Shown piece after piece: positions 52,924-61,923 of a stretch of DNA of 64,000 nucleotides. The notes under the pieces were generated by a model, which had not been told where the DNA came from, did not search any database, and worked only from the letters and a program-made list of their open reading frames with translations. Position numbers and translations under genes: made by a program. Each line of letters starts with the position of its first letter. Within the stretch, counting starts at the first letter, position 1. This DNA is from Arthrobacter sp. B2a2-09. GTDB taxonomy: Bacteria > Actinomycetota > Actinomycetes > Actinomycetales > Micrococcaceae. The stretch is taken from the NCBI RefSeq assembly GCF_027587375.1, contig NZ_JAMXIC010000003.1:284023-348022 (forward strand), given 5' to 3'.

Positions 52924-54159
52924 ATGGCTGACACACCCCAGGAACAGATTGCCCCCTTGCTGACAACGGAGGGTTGGGAACTTCTGGCGTCCTTGGGACC
53001 GTACCGCGACGATGAAGCGTTCGCCCTGAATGCGCGCCTGCGCAAAGACGGCCACTCCCCCGCGCTCGTAGCCGCCGTCCTCACCCAATCCAGGCTCCGC
53101 ACCCGGGCCGAGGCCAAGTTCGGCGAATTCGCCCGGCAGATGCTCTTCACCCAGGCCGGCCTGGAACAGGCCACCCGGCTCAATGTGGCCGCCAGGCACG
53201 CCGAGCGCTTCGCCAAGGCGGGCACGCAGCACGTAGCGGACCTGGGCTGCGGGCTTGGGGCCGACTCCATGGCCATGGCTTCCATGGACATCAAGGTCAC
53301 TGCCGTGGAACTGGATGAGACCACCGCTGCATGCGCCACCATCAACCTCATGCCTTTCCCGCACGCGTCAGTGGTGCACTCGGACGCCACGTTGGTGCCC
53401 CTCGACGGGGTCGACGGCGTGTGGCTCGATCCGGCGCGCCGCACGACGTCGTCGTCGGGGACCAAACGGATCTGGGATCCGGAGGCGTTCTCGCCGCCGC
53501 TGTCCTTCGTTGAATCGCTGGCCGCTACCGGCAAGGCGGTCGGGGTCAAGATGGGTCCGGGAATGCCACATGAATCGGTTCCGGCCGGCTGCGAGGCGCA
53601 GTGGGTTTCGGTGGGAGGGGACGTCACGGAAGTAACGTTGTGGTTCAACGACGTCGCCCGTCCGGGCATCCGCCGCGCTGCCCTGGTGCTCGGACCGCAG
53701 GGCGCAGCCGAGATCACCAGCGGCGAAGATTTCGACGGCGGCCCGGTCCCCGACGTCGGGCCCGTGGAGGGATACCTTTACGAACCGGACGGCGCGGTGA
53801 TCCGCGCGGGCCTGGTGGCCGACGTCGCGCTCCGGCTCGGCGGCCACTTGGTGGACCCGCACATTGCCTATATTTGCGCTCCGGAACTGGTGGAGACCCC
53901 GTTCGCCCGCGCCTACAAAGTCCTGGAAATCATGCCGTTGAACGTCAAGGCGCTCAAGGCCTGGGTGAAGGCCAACGGCGTCGGTGTCCTGGACATCAAG
54001 AAACGCGGCACCTCGGTCACCCCCGAAGAGCTGCGGAAACAATTGCTGCCGGCCGGAAAGGGCTCGGCAAAAGCCCGGGGCAACAAAACAGCCACCTTGG
54101 TCCTCACGAGGATCGGCGAGGAAAAGGTGGCTGTTGTGGTGGAGCCGGCAGCTTCCTGA
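52924..54159 (+). CDS. Class I SAM-dependent methyltransferase, THUMP-like domain protein
   Basis: A 411-residue protein. An N-terminal helical part precedes a Rossmann methyltransferase core: VADLGCGLGADSMAMASM is the SAM loop (about residues 103-120), then VELDETTAACATIN and GVWLDPARRT in the catalytic region. The C-terminal part with VKALKAWVKANGVGVLDIKK and a basic end resembles the THUMP-like domain of this actinobacterial family. Probably an RNA methyltransferase. It converges on the shikimate dehydrogenase-like gene. Confidence 0.88.
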   Translation: MADTPQEQIAPLLTTEGWELLASLGPYRDDEAFALNARLRKDGHSPALVAAVLTQSRLRTRAEAKFGEFARQMLFTQAGLEQATRLNVAARHAERFAKAGTQHVADLGCGLGADSMAMASMDIKVTAVELDETTAACATINLMPFPHASVVHSDATLVPLDGVDGVWLDPARRTTSSSGTKRIWDPEAFSPPLSFVESLAATGKAVGVKMGPGMPHESVPAGCEAQWVSVGGDVTEVTLWFNDVARPGIRRAALVLGPQGAAEITSGEDFDGGPVPDVGPVEGYLYEPDGAVIRAGLVADVALRLGGHLVDPHIAYICAPELVETPFARAYKVLEIMPLNVKALKAWVKANGVGVLDIKKRGTSVTPEELRKQLLPAGKGSAKARGNKTATLVLTRIGEEKVAVVVEPAAS

Positions 54160-54182
54160 GCCGGCCTCTGACCTGTAGCGCC

Positions 54183-55001
54183 CTACTGGGCGCGCGTGAA
54201 CTCCTCCGCAGCAGCCACTTGCTCCGGGGTTGGCGTGATGCCCGTGTAGAGCACGAACTGTTCGAGCGCCTGGATGGTGGCTACCTCGGCGCCGCTGATC
54301 ACAGTCTTTCCAGCCGCACGGCCGGCCTTGATGAGCGGGGTTTCGGCGGGGAGGGCGACGACGTCGAACACTACCTGCGCCGCCGCCACCGCCGTTTCGG
54401 GGAAGGACAGTGAGCCGGACTCCGGTCCGCCGGCCATGCCGATCGGTGTGACGTTGACGAGGATGTCCGCCGTCGAGTCCCCTATTTCGGCTTGCCAGCC
54501 GAAGCCATAAAGTCCCGCGAGGGATTGCCCGAGCTTTTCGTTGCGCGCAACCACCGTGACGCGCGAGAATCCGGCGTCGCGGAAGGCGGCCGCGGTGGCC
54601 TTGGCCATGCCGCCGGAACCGCGGAGCAGCACGGACGACGCCGGGTCGATCGCGTTGCGCTCGATCAACTGGGCGATCGCGGTGTAGTCCGTGTTGTAGG
54701 CCGTCAGTACGCCGGCGTCGTTCACGATCGTGTTGACCGAATCGATAGCGGCGGCCGAAGGGTCCATCCGGTCGACGAGGGCGATGACGTCTTCCTTGTA
54801 GGGCATCGAGACGGCGCAGCCGCGGATGCCCAGGCCGCGCACGCCCGCGATCGCGTTGGCCAAGTCGGCGGGAGCGAAGGCCTTGTAGATCCAGTTCAGG
54901 CCGAGCGCCTCGTAAAGGAAATTGTGGAAACGCGTTCCGTTATTGCTCGGCCGGGCAGAGAGGGAAATACAGAGCGTCATGTCTTTGTTGAGGATCGGCA
55001 T
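54183..55001 (-). CDS. Shikimate 5-dehydrogenase-like protein
   Basis: A 272-residue AroE-like protein from ATG 55001 (GAAGGAAG upstream); the longer frame to 55232 crosses the L36 gene. Substrate-site features are LSARPSNNGTRFHNFLYEAL (an unusual variant of the SxS site), the catalytic Lys in SMPYKEDV and the Asp in NTDYTAI. The NADP loop is RGSGGMAKATAAAF. The first 20 residues differ from true AroE, so it may be one of the AroE-like paralogues acting on a related substrate. Confidence 0.85.
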   Translation of the reverse strand: MPILNKDMTLCISLSARPSNNGTRFHNFLYEALGLNWIYKAFAPADLANAIAGVRGLGIRGCAVSMPYKEDVIALVDRMDPSAAAIDSVNTIVNDAGVLTAYNTDYTAIAQLIERNAIDPASSVLLRGSGGMAKATAAAFRDAGFSRVTVVARNEKLGQSLAGLYGFGWQAEIGDSTADILVNVTPIGMAGGPESGSLSFPETAVAAAQVVFDVVALPAETPLIKAGRAAGKTVISGAEVATIQALEQFVLYTGITPTPEQVAAAEEFTRAQ

Positions 55002-55051
55002 AACGGGGCTTCCTTCGCGTAGCGGGTTCTCTGCCCAGCCTAGACGGGGAG

Positions 55052-55174
55052 CTAGCCTTGGCGCGCCTTGAAGCGCGGATTCAGTTTGTTGATGACAAAG
55101 GTGCGGCCACGCCGGCGCACCACTTGCGCGCCGGGGATCTTCTTGAGGGCACGCAACGAATTCCTGGCTTTCAT
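55052..55174 (-). CDS. rpmJ: Ribosomal protein L36, zinc-free (C-minus) paralogue
   Basis: A 40-residue frame, ATG 55174 to TAG 55052: [20 protein letters not shown], then [20 protein letters not shown]. It has none of the Cys/His zinc ligands of classical L36, and the insert-bearing form is the one made under zinc limitation in other bacteria. GGAAGGAG lies upstream. A Zur-like site lies 37 bases before the start. It replaces the zinc-binding L36 in ribosomes when zinc is scarce. Confidence 0.93.
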   Translation of the reverse strand: MKARNSLRALKKIPGAQVVRRRGRTFVINKLNPRFKARQG

Positions 55175-55210
55175 GGTGTTCTCCTTCCGGGGTTTGACTT
55201 GAAGTATATA

Positions 55211-55231
55211 TGCAAACCATTCTCATTAGCA
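55211..55231. promoter_or_regulatory. Putative Zur box upstream of rpmJ
   Basis: On the minus strand TGCTAATGAGAATGGTTTGC resembles the Fur/Zur type consensus (TGAtAATGATaATCA-like). It lies in the region between rpmJ (start 55174) and the rightward ligase gene (start 55364) and would block rpmJ transcription when zinc is sufficient. The match is imperfect. Confidence 0.5.
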
Positions 55232-55363
55232 ACTGAATTGGTTTTCCTTAGGTTTCCATCCATGCGGTACCGTACCGCCCCTGCATTAGACTTGAGCCAA
55301 CCGCTGACGGCCCCACGGCGGGCATTGCTCAGGGCGTTTTTGGCAAATACCGAGGGGACCCAC

Positions 55364-56515
55364 GTGCAGATTGATTTCGCTCCATCCAGGCAGTCGACCC
55401 TGGGGGTGGAATGGGAGCTCGCGCTCGTCAACGCACGCACCGGCGAATTGGTCTCGGTGGCGAATGAGGTCCTGCGGGGTGTGGCATCCCGGCATCCGGA
55501 CTTGAACGAAGACGACGAGCATCCGCACATCAAGCGGGAATTGCTCCTGAACACCGTGGAACTCGTGACGGGCGTGTGCAACACCGTCAAGGAAGCCAAG
55601 GAAGACCTGGCCCGCTCGCTGCAGGCCGTCAGGGAAGTCACCGACCCCATGGGTGTGGAGCTTTTCTGCGCAGGCAGCCATCCTTTCAGCCCGCCGCAGC
55701 TTCAGCCGGTCTCGGACAAGGAACGCTACGCCAAGCTGATCGACCGCACCCAATGGTGGGGACGGCAAATGGTCATCTACGGAGTCCACGTCCACGTCGG
55801 CCTGGACCGGAGGGACAAGGCCCTCCCCATCCTCGATGGGCTGGTCAATTACTTCCCGCATTTCCAGGCGCTGTCCGCTTCGAGCCCGTTCTGGGGCGGC
55901 GAAGACACCGGCTACGCGTCACAACGCGCCCTCATGTTCCAGCAGCTGCCCACGGCCGGATTGCCTTTCCAGTTCCCGAGCTGGGCCGAATACGAGTCCT
56001 ATGTCCAGGACATGTTCACTACTGGAGTTATCGACACCCTGTCTGAAATTCGCTGGGATATCCGTCCCGTGCCGAATTTGGGGACCATCGAGATGCGCAT
56101 TTGCGACGGCCTGGCCACCCTCGAGGAAGTCGGCGCTGTTGCAGCCCTGACCCAATGCCTGGTGGACGAGTTCTCCACGATCCTGGACAACGGCGGCAGC
56201 ATTCCGACCATGCCGCCATGGCATATCCAGGAAAACAAGTGGCGCGCCGCCCGTTACGGCATGGAAGCGATCATCATTCTCGATGCCGAAGGCAATGAGC
56301 AGCTCGTCACTGAGCACCTGAAGGAAACGCTGCTGCGCCTGGCGCCTGTCGCGGAGAAGCTGGGTTGCTCGGAGGAACTGGCCGACGTCGAAAAGATCAT
56401 CCTCCGCGGAGCTGGCTACCAGCGCCAACGCCGCGTCGCCGCCCAGCATGACGGCGATCTTCATGCCGTCGTCCAGGATCTGGTACAGCAAATGCGGTCC
56501 GTTCCGAGCGCCTAA
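55364..56515 (+). CDS. Carboxylate-amine ligase, YbdK/GCS2 family
   Basis: A 383-residue protein from GTG 55364 (GAGGGG upstream); an upstream open extension lies across the Zur-like site and is rejected. It has the GCS2 features TLGVEWELALVNARTGELVS, ELVTGVCNTVKEAKEDLARS, GVHVHVGLDRRDKALPIL and NLGTIEMRICDG. Family members have weak glutamate-cysteine ligase activity in vitro. Mycothiol, not glutathione, is the main thiol of these bacteria, so the true substrate is uncertain. Confidence 0.9.
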   Translation: MQIDFAPSRQSTLGVEWELALVNARTGELVSVANEVLRGVASRHPDLNEDDEHPHIKRELLLNTVELVTGVCNTVKEAKEDLARSLQAVREVTDPMGVELFCAGSHPFSPPQLQPVSDKERYAKLIDRTQWWGRQMVIYGVHVHVGLDRRDKALPILDGLVNYFPHFQALSASSPFWGGEDTGYASQRALMFQQLPTAGLPFQFPSWAEYESYVQDMFTTGVIDTLSEIRWDIRPVPNLGTIEMRICDGLATLEEVGAVAALTQCLVDEFSTILDNGGSIPTMPPWHIQENKWRAARYGMEAIIILDAEGNEQLVTEHLKETLLRLAPVAEKLGCSEELADVEKIILRGAGYQRQRRVAAQHDGDLHAVVQDLVQQMRSVPSA

Positions 56516-56549
56516 CCCTGCCGCCTAGCCTCCGGCCGGATTCCCGCGC

Positions 56550-57692
56550 CTACACGGAAACCGTGGTCACAGGCAGGGAAGAGTCCGGAGCAAAACTGAC
56601 GCCGCTGGGACCGATTCCCGCCATGATGAGCTGCGAGCCCAAGGCCGCGACCATGGCGCCGTTGTCGGTGCAGAGCGCCAGCGGCGGCACATGCAGGGTG
56701 ATCTCCGCAGAGCTGCAGCGCTGCCCCGTCAGCTCACGGAGCCGGGAGTTCGCTGCAACGCCGCCGCCCAGCAGGAGATCGGTGATGCCGTTCTCCTTGC
56801 AGGCCAGCACAGCCTTGGACGTGATGACGTCCACTACCGCTTCCTGGAATGCGGCGGCGATATCGGCAACGGGAACGTCCTCACCGCGGGCTTCGAACTG
56901 TTCCACGCAACGCGCGACGGCGGTCTTGAGCCCGCTGAAGGACCAATCGTAGCGATGGGGTCCCGGCTCCTCCGCGGTTCCCATGTACTTGGGTTGCGTC
57001 AGGCCGCGCGGGAAGCGGATGGCCTTGGCGTTGCCTTGCTTGGCGAGTTTGTCGATGGCCGGTCCGCCCGGGTAGCCAAGGCCGAGCAGCCTCGCCACTT
57101 TGTCGTAGGCCTCGCCCGCGGCGTCGTCGATCGTGGAGCCGAGCATCTCGACGTCGTCGGTGATGCTGCGGATGCGCAGGATTTCCGTGTGTCCGCCGGA
57201 AACCAGCAACGCACCGAGATTTTCCGGCAGCCGGCCGCCCGAACCGAGTCCCCCCTTGCCGCTGCGGGCGGCGCCGCTCTCTTTTCCGTCAAGGAGCCCG
57301 ACGCCGACATGGGCCACCAAGTGGTTGATCGCGTAGAGCGGCTTGCCCGTGGCCACAGAGAGCGCCTTGGCCGCGCAAACACCCACCATGAGCGCGCCCG
57401 CCAAGCCAGGCCCGGAGGTCACTGCGATGGCGTCGATTTCGTCCAGCGTCACCCCTGCCTCGTGCAAGGCCTCCTGCAGGGTGGGAACAAAAGCGTCCAG
57501 GTGCGCACGCGAAGCGATCTCCGGAATGACGCCGCCGAAGCGGACGTGCTCGTCCATCGAGGAAGACACCGTGTTGGTCAGCAGAGCGGTGCCCCGGACA
57601 ATCCCGACGCCGGTTTCGTCGCAGGAGGACTCGATGCCCAGCACGAGCGGCTGGACTGGATTGAAGTGGTTCACGGTGCTTAGCTGGTTCAC
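56550..57692 (-). CDS. tsaD: tRNA N6-adenosine threonylcarbamoyltransferase
   Basis: A 380-residue Tsa[15 protein letters not shown] opens the ASKHA fold, the iron/zinc site [11 protein letters not shown] holds the HxxxH pair, and [13 protein letters not shown] and [12 protein letters not shown] follow. With TsaB and TsaE it transfers the threonylcarbamoyl group to A37 of ANN-decoding tRNAs. The start GTG 57692 overlaps the rimI stop as GTGA. An insert at about 152-167 ([14 protein letters not shown]) is longer than usual. It ends the alr-tsaEBD operon. Confidence 0.96.
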   Translation of the reverse strand: MNQLSTVNHFNPVQPLVLGIESSCDETGVGIVRGTALLTNTVSSSMDEHVRFGGVIPEIASRAHLDAFVPTLQEALHEAGVTLDEIDAIAVTSGPGLAGALMVGVCAAKALSVATGKPLYAINHLVAHVGVGLLDGKESGAARSGKGGLGSGGRLPENLGALLVSGGHTEILRIRSITDDVEMLGSTIDDAAGEAYDKVARLLGLGYPGGPAIDKLAKQGNAKAIRFPRGLTQPKYMGTAEEPGPHRYDWSFSGLKTAVARCVEQFEARGEDVPVADIAAAFQEAVVDVITSKAVLACKENGITDLLLGGGVAANSRLRELTGQRCSSAEITLHVPPLALCTDNGAMVAALGSQLIMAGIGPSGVSFAPDSSLPVTTVSV

Positions 57693-58177
57693 GCCGGTTT
57701 TCCTTCAGTCAATGTCAGCCTCATGATGAGGGCGTCCGTGCCGTCGCGGTAGTAACGCGGCCGGACATGGATCTGCTCGAAGCCGAACCGAACGTACAGT
57801 GCCTGCGCTCGTGGATTGTCGGCGCGGACCTCCAGGAGCACGTCCACGGCGCCGCGTCGCCGGGCCTCTTCGATAAGTTCCGTGAGGATGGCAGAGCCGA
57901 TTCCCTTGCCTTCGAATTCGGGCACGACGGCGATCGTCTGCACGTCCGCGATCGGCTCGATGCACATGAGCCCGGCGTAGGCCACAATCTGCCCGCCGGC
58001 TTCGGCCACTACGTAGCGGCGGGTATCAACCTGGGCAAGTTCATCGAAGAACATCTGCATCGGCCAGGCGTCCACCGGGAAGAGCCGGCGCTCCAAGACC
58101 TCAACCGCCGTGACGTCGTCAGCGGTCATGTCACGCAAGGTCACGCCGTCGAGCTTGAACTGGTACGAGGGGTTCAC
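57689..58177 (-). CDS. rimI: Ribosomal protein S18 N-acetyltransferase-like GNAT
   Basis: A 162-residue [24 protein letters not shown] begins the domain, [19 protein letters not shown] is the acetyl-CoA loop, [20 protein letters not shown] follows. Placement between tsaB and tsaD, with GTGA overlaps on both sides, is the standard position of rimI. It acetylates the N terminus of S18 and possibly other proteins. Confidence 0.93.
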   Translation of the reverse strand: MNPSYQFKLDGVTLRDMTADDVTAVEVLERRLFPVDAWPMQMFFDELAQVDTRRYVVAEAGGQIVAYAGLMCIEPIADVQTIAVVPEFEGKGIGSAILTELIEEARRRGAVDVLLEVRADNPRAQALYVRFGFEQIHVRPRYYRDGTDALIMRLTLTEGKPA

Positions 58178-58845
58178 AGGGCACGCTTCCTCGGGCCGGG
58201 CACTTGCGCGTCGGATTCCCGCAAGTACAAGGGTGTGGAGTCCGGCAGCTTTTCGCCGGCAGAGAGGAGGGCCATGGCGAACTGGCCCAGCGACGCGGCG
58301 TCGGGCTGGGTGTTGCTGAATTCCTCGTTCGCGTTGACCACGTCCGCGTAGATGCCGCCGCCAGCGCCGAAAACGGGGAGATCGGGGAGCTCCGAGGCGA
58401 ACCCGACGTGCGGACCGTCCACCAGTTGCGGTAGTTGGCCATCATTGAGCGTGTAGCGCGCCCAGTAAACCTCCTTGCGACGGGCATCCGTGGCCACCAG
58501 GAACTCGGCCTGCGCCTCCGTTGACTCGGCCACTTCCAAAGCGATCGCATCCAGGCTCATGAGGCCGAAAAGAGGTTTGTTCCACGCAAATGCCAAAGTG
58601 CGGGCGGTTGCAATCCCTGAACGAAGGCCCGTAAACGGCCCAGGGCCGACGCCGGTGACGATGAGGTCGATGTCCGCGCCGCTCACACCGGCGTCGGCCA
58701 GGAGTTTTTCAATGCCGGGCGCCAGTACCTCGGCGTGGCTGCGGGTGTCCTCCGTGGCGAAGGATTCCACCACGCCCTCCATGGCATCGTCCGAGATCAG
58801 CGCCGCACTCGCCACGGCCGAAGTATCAATGGCCAAGATCAGCAT
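58174..58845 (-). CDS. tsaB: tRNA threonylcarbamoyladenosine biosynthesis protein TsaB
   Basis: A 223-residue TsaD paralogue lacking the metal site: LILAIDTSAVASAALI at the start and VGPGPFTGLRSGIATARTLA near residue 70, the TsaB signature. It is the scaffold that pairs with TsaD. The ATG 58845 overlaps the tsaE stop by one base (TGATG), and its stop overlaps rimI. Confidence 0.95.
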   Translation of the reverse strand: MLILAIDTSAVASAALISDDAMEGVVESFATEDTRSHAEVLAPGIEKLLADAGVSGADIDLIVTGVGPGPFTGLRSGIATARTLAFAWNKPLFGLMSLDAIALEVAESTEAQAEFLVATDARRKEVYWARYTLNDGQLPQLVDGPHVGFASELPDLPVFGAGGGIYADVVNANEEFSNTQPDAASLGQFAMALLSAGEKLPDSTPLYLRESDAQVPGPRKRAL

Positions 58846-59480
58846 CAGGCGTTCTCCTCCAGTATTCCGGGCACGGCGCTCCAGCGTGGGCCAAAGCCGC
58901 GGAAAACGATGGTGCGGGGTTCGTCGTCGTCCTCCGGGTCGAAGTCCAACACGGCATCCTCGCCCGCTTCCGGGCGGGTTACCACCCTCTCCGCGCCGCC
59001 CACCGTCCGGTGCATCTCGATGTCCAGGCGACTATCCGAAAGGTGTTCCACGCGCTCGCGCCCCCACTCGACAACTGTCACCGAGTTGTCCAGGGTGTTT
59101 TCGAGGTCGATGTCGTCGATTTCCGCGGCGGACGCCAGCCGGTAAGCATCAACGTGGACCAGATCGGGGCCGCCGGGGCGCGGACCGTCCGGCAGGTTAG
59201 GGTGGATGCGCACCAGGACGAACGTGGGTGAGATGACGCCGGCACGGACGCCCAGTCCTTCGCCGAGTCCCTGCGTGAAGGTGGTCTTGCCGGCACCTAG
59301 TTCGCCTGTGAGGACCAGCAGGTCACCGGGCGCAAGAACCCCGGCCAGCGCGGAGCCCAAAGCATGCGTCTGCTCCGCCGTCGCGACCTTGACGGTCCGT
59401 TCCCACAATGCCCCACTCAACGGGGTCTTACTAGGCGGGGTCTTACTAGGCGGGGTCTTATTCAACGGGGCCCCGCTCAC
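58845..59480 (-). CDS. tsaE: tRNA threonylcarbamoyladenosine biosynthesis ATPase TsaE
   Basis: A 211-residue P-loop protein: Walker A is LTGELGAGKTTFTQGLGEGL, followed by SPTFVLVRIHP, and HVDAYRLASAAEIDDIDLE. The ATPase drives turnover of the TsaBD complex. It starts at GTG 59480, overlapping alr as GTGA. The first 21 codons are built from a tandem 15-base unit giving KTPPSKTPPSKTP, which is absent from ordinary TsaE proteins, so the functional domain begins near residue 24. Confidence 0.93.
   Translation of the reverse strand: MSGAPLNKTPPSKTPPSKTPLSGALWERTVKVATAEQTHALGSALAGVLAPGDLLVLTGELGAGKTTFTQGLGEGLGVRAGVISPTFVLVRIHPNLPDGPRPGGPDLVHVDAYRLASAAEIDDIDLENTLDNSVTVVEWGRERVEHLSDSRLDIEMHRTVGGAERVVTRPEAGEDAVLDFDPEDDDEPRTIVFRGFGPRWSAVPGILEENA
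59421..59480. repeat. Four 15-base tandem units in the tsaE 5' end
   Basis: CGGGGTCTTACTAGG at 59421-59435 and 59436-59450 are identical. Units at 59451-59465 and 59466-59480 share the CGGGG start and diverge after it. Being a multiple of three the array keeps the frame and encodes PSKTP-type pentapeptides at the start of TsaE. Confidence 0.85.
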
Positions 59481-60682
59481 CGGGCATCCGCCCCCGGGGT
59501 CTCGTTGATGTAGATGCGCGGGACGCGCGGGCTGATGCGGGTGACAATCTCATAGTTGTTGGTTCCCGCGGCGGCGGCCCAGTCGTCCGCCGTCGGGCCG
59601 CCGTCGGCGCCGTCACCAAACATGACCGCTTCGGCCCCCAGCCAGCCGGCTTCGTCCGTCACCGCATTCCCAAGGTCGATGACCATCTGGTCCATGGCGA
59701 TCCGGCCCACCACGGGGTAGTTGACTCCGTTGACCCGCACCGGTCCGCCGGTGGCGACGCGCGGCACGCCGTCGGCGTAACCGAGCGGGATGAGGCCCAA
59801 GGCACTCTCGCCGGAAGTCCGGTAGTTGAGTCCGTAGGACACCCCCTGGCCTTCGGGCACCCGTTTGCAGTTGGAAACAAGGGTGCGCACCGTCATGGCG
59901 GGGCGGAGACCGAGTTCCGCGGAGCTTTGTCCTTCGAAAGGGGACAGTCCGTAAAGCCCTAGCCCCACGCGGACGAGGTCGAAGTGGGCATCCGGGCGAG
60001 AAAGCGTGGCGGGCGTGTTGGCCAAATGCCGGACTTCGGTATCTACTCCAGCGTCCTCGGCCACGGCAATCGCTTCCCGGAAGGCTGCCAACTGCTCATC
60101 GGTCTCGGGACGGTGAGGTTCATCGGCCACGGCCAGGTGCGAGAAGATACCCACCACGCGCAGGAGGCCCGCGTCCTGGTACTCCATGGCCTGGCCCACC
60201 AATTTATCCCATTGGGCGATGGTGGAGCCGTTGCGGCCCAGGCCGGTGTCAACCTTGAGGTGGATGCGGGCCGGACGTTCCTGTTCGCGCGCCGCGGCGA
60301 CCACCGCGTCCAGCTCCCAGCCGGAAATCCCGACGTCGACGCCGGCGGCAACTGCCGCTTGGAAGTTGCTTTGGCTGGTGTGCAACCAGGCCAGCATGGG
60401 GGCATCAATTCCAGCAGCGCGCAGCGCCAAAGCCTCCGAAATATGGGCAACGCCGAGCCATCGGGCGCCGGCATCAAGGGCCGCCCGCGCTACCTGCACC
60501 GCGCCGTGCCCATAGGCGTCGGCCTTGACCACGGCCATGACGTTTGCAGGCGAGGCGATAGCCACGAACTGGCGTACGTTGTGCCGGATGGCGTCCAAGT
60601 CAATGACGGCTGATCGTTCGAGGACCGTTGCCGAACCCGATTTCGTCGAGGGCTCGAAACTGGCAGCTGCTTCGTAAGTCAC
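59477..60682 (-). CDS. alr: Alanine racemase
   Basis: A 401-residue PLP enzyme. The PLP Lys is in NVMAVVKADAYGHGAVQVAR near residue 50, LKVDTGLGRNGS follows, and the second catalytic Tyr is in GVSYGLNYRT. It makes D-alanine for peptidoglycan. The frame starts at GTG 60682 with a poor ribosome site, so a slightly later start is possible. It opens the tightly overlapping alr-tsaE-tsaB-rimI-tsaD operon. Confidence 0.95.
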   Translation of the reverse strand: MTYEAAASFEPSTKSGSATVLERSAVIDLDAIRHNVRQFVAIASPANVMAVVKADAYGHGAVQVARAALDAGARWLGVAHISEALALRAAGIDAPMLAWLHTSQSNFQAAVAAGVDVGISGWELDAVVAAAREQERPARIHLKVDTGLGRNGSTIAQWDKLVGQAMEYQDAGLLRVVGIFSHLAVADEPHRPETDEQLAAFREAIAVAEDAGVDTEVRHLANTPATLSRPDAHFDLVRVGLGLYGLSPFEGQSSAELGLRPAMTVRTLVSNCKRVPEGQGVSYGLNYRTSGESALGLIPLGYADGVPRVATGGPVRVNGVNYPVVGRIAMDQMVIDLGNAVTDEAGWLGAEAVMFGDGADGGPTADDWAAAAGTNNYEIVTRISPRVPRIYINETPGADAR

Positions 60683-60705
60683 CTCACGATTCTAGTGCCG
60701 CGACG

Positions 60706-60776
60706 GCGTGCGGGTTGACTGGCGGGGTGTGCGGGTTGGCTGGGTGGGTGGGCGCCGCTGGCGGGGTGTGCGCCGC
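60706..60776. repeat. Degenerate GC-rich repeats upstream of alr
   Basis: GGCGGGGTGTGCG occurs at 60721 and 60760, and GTGCGGGTTG at 60708 and 60729, in the gap between the PfkB-type kinase and alr. The region may hold the alr promoter but shows no clear -10/-35. Confidence 0.6.
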
Positions 60777-61883
60777 TCAGGCGTCGGAGTTGTGGGCGAT
60801 AGTGGCTGTTGCTCGACGTTGGGCCCCGGGCGGTACGTCTCCCACGATGTCTTCGAGGAAGGCGAACCGTTTGAGCCACTGGCTGGACTGCCGCTCCCTC
60901 CGGGCGTTGGCTCGCTGCCACCAATCGGCGATGTCTCCCCAACCAGGCGCAGCCAGCGAACCGCCCACCTCCTGCACCGCCAGCGAGGCACAGAGATTGG
61001 CAAAACGGAGCCGGTCTCCCAAAGGCCACCCGGCCAGGCAGCCCACAACAAACGCCGCACCGAAGCAGTCGCCCGCTCCCGTGGGGTCGTACGCCGTCAC
61101 AGGAAGGGACGGCACCCACTCCTCCTCATCGGTTTCGGAATCCACGGCCATGGCTCCCTGCGCTCCCAGCGTCACTACAGCCACCGGAACGCGATCGGCG
61201 AGCGCGTAGAGCGCAGACCATGGGTTGTCCTTGCCGGTGAAGGCCATTGCCTCCCGTTGGTTCGGCATGAAGGCGTGGAAATTGCTGAGTTGGTCCAGCC
61301 GCTTCGACGACCATTCTCCGGTCGGATCCCATCCGGCGTCGCCGAAGAGTTTGACGCCGGCTTTCCTCGCCGCCAGCATCCAGGGCTCTGGCTCCTCGCC
61401 GAGATCCGCGACGGCGGCGAGCGCCTTGGGCGGCTCCCCAATCAGTTCCGAAGCGCTCATGGGCGGGGGGTGGCCGTGAGTGACCATGGACCGATCGTGA
61501 TCGACGCACAAGGAGACGGTGACCGGAGAATGCCAGCCCTCGAACCGCCTGGACAGGGAGAGATCCACATGCTCCTGGCTTTCCAGGATCCGCCAGTTGA
61601 AGTCCCCGTACCCGTCATCCCCGAAGGCCGCCGCGAGGCTGGTCCGCAGACCGAGCCGGGCAGCCGCGATGGCTTGGTTGGCGACGCCGCCAGGGCAGGT
61701 CCCCATGCCTTGGCTCCACACTTCGGTACCCGGTTCAGGGCTGCGGTCCAGTCCGGTAAAGATAATGTCCTGGAACACGGTGCCTGTCAGCAGGAGATCG
61801 CAGCCTGAATCGGCCCCCTCCCCCGGCGCATCCCCGCGGATAGCGGCGAGGGGATCGAATCCAGCCCTGGGCGTTGCGTCCAT
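60777..61883 (-). CDS. PfkB family carbohydrate kinase
   Basis: A 368-residue kinase from ATG 61883; a longer frame into the GNAT gene is rejected. DLLLTGTVFQDIIFTGLDRS opens the fold, the GMGTCPGGVANQAIAAARLG glycine-rich region follows, and the anion-hole/catalytic motif is DPTGAGDCFGAAFVVGCLAG near residue 270. PfkB members phosphorylate sugars or nucleosides with ATP. The substrate cannot be named. It lies alone between a GNAT gene and the alr operon. Confidence 0.88.
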   Translation of the reverse strand: MDATPRAGFDPLAAIRGDAPGEGADSGCDLLLTGTVFQDIIFTGLDRSPEPGTEVWSQGMGTCPGGVANQAIAAARLGLRTSLAAAFGDDGYGDFNWRILESQEHVDLSLSRRFEGWHSPVTVSLCVDHDRSMVTHGHPPPMSASELIGEPPKALAAVADLGEEPEPWMLAARKAGVKLFGDAGWDPTGEWSSKRLDQLSNFHAFMPNQREAMAFTGKDNPWSALYALADRVPVAVVTLGAQGAMAVDSETDEEEWVPSLPVTAYDPTGAGDCFGAAFVVGCLAGWPLGDRLRFANLCASLAVQEVGGSLAAPGWGDIADWWQRANARRERQSSQWLKRFAFLEDIVGDVPPGAQRRATATIAHNSDA

Positions 61884-61923
61884 GCACGGCAGACTACGCC
61901 GCGGCCACGATTGTGCATAGCTT

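Noticed and set aside
54183..55232. Long form of the shikimate dehydrogenase-like gene
   Set aside because: The extension overlaps the L36 gene and the strong ribosome site supports ATG 55001.
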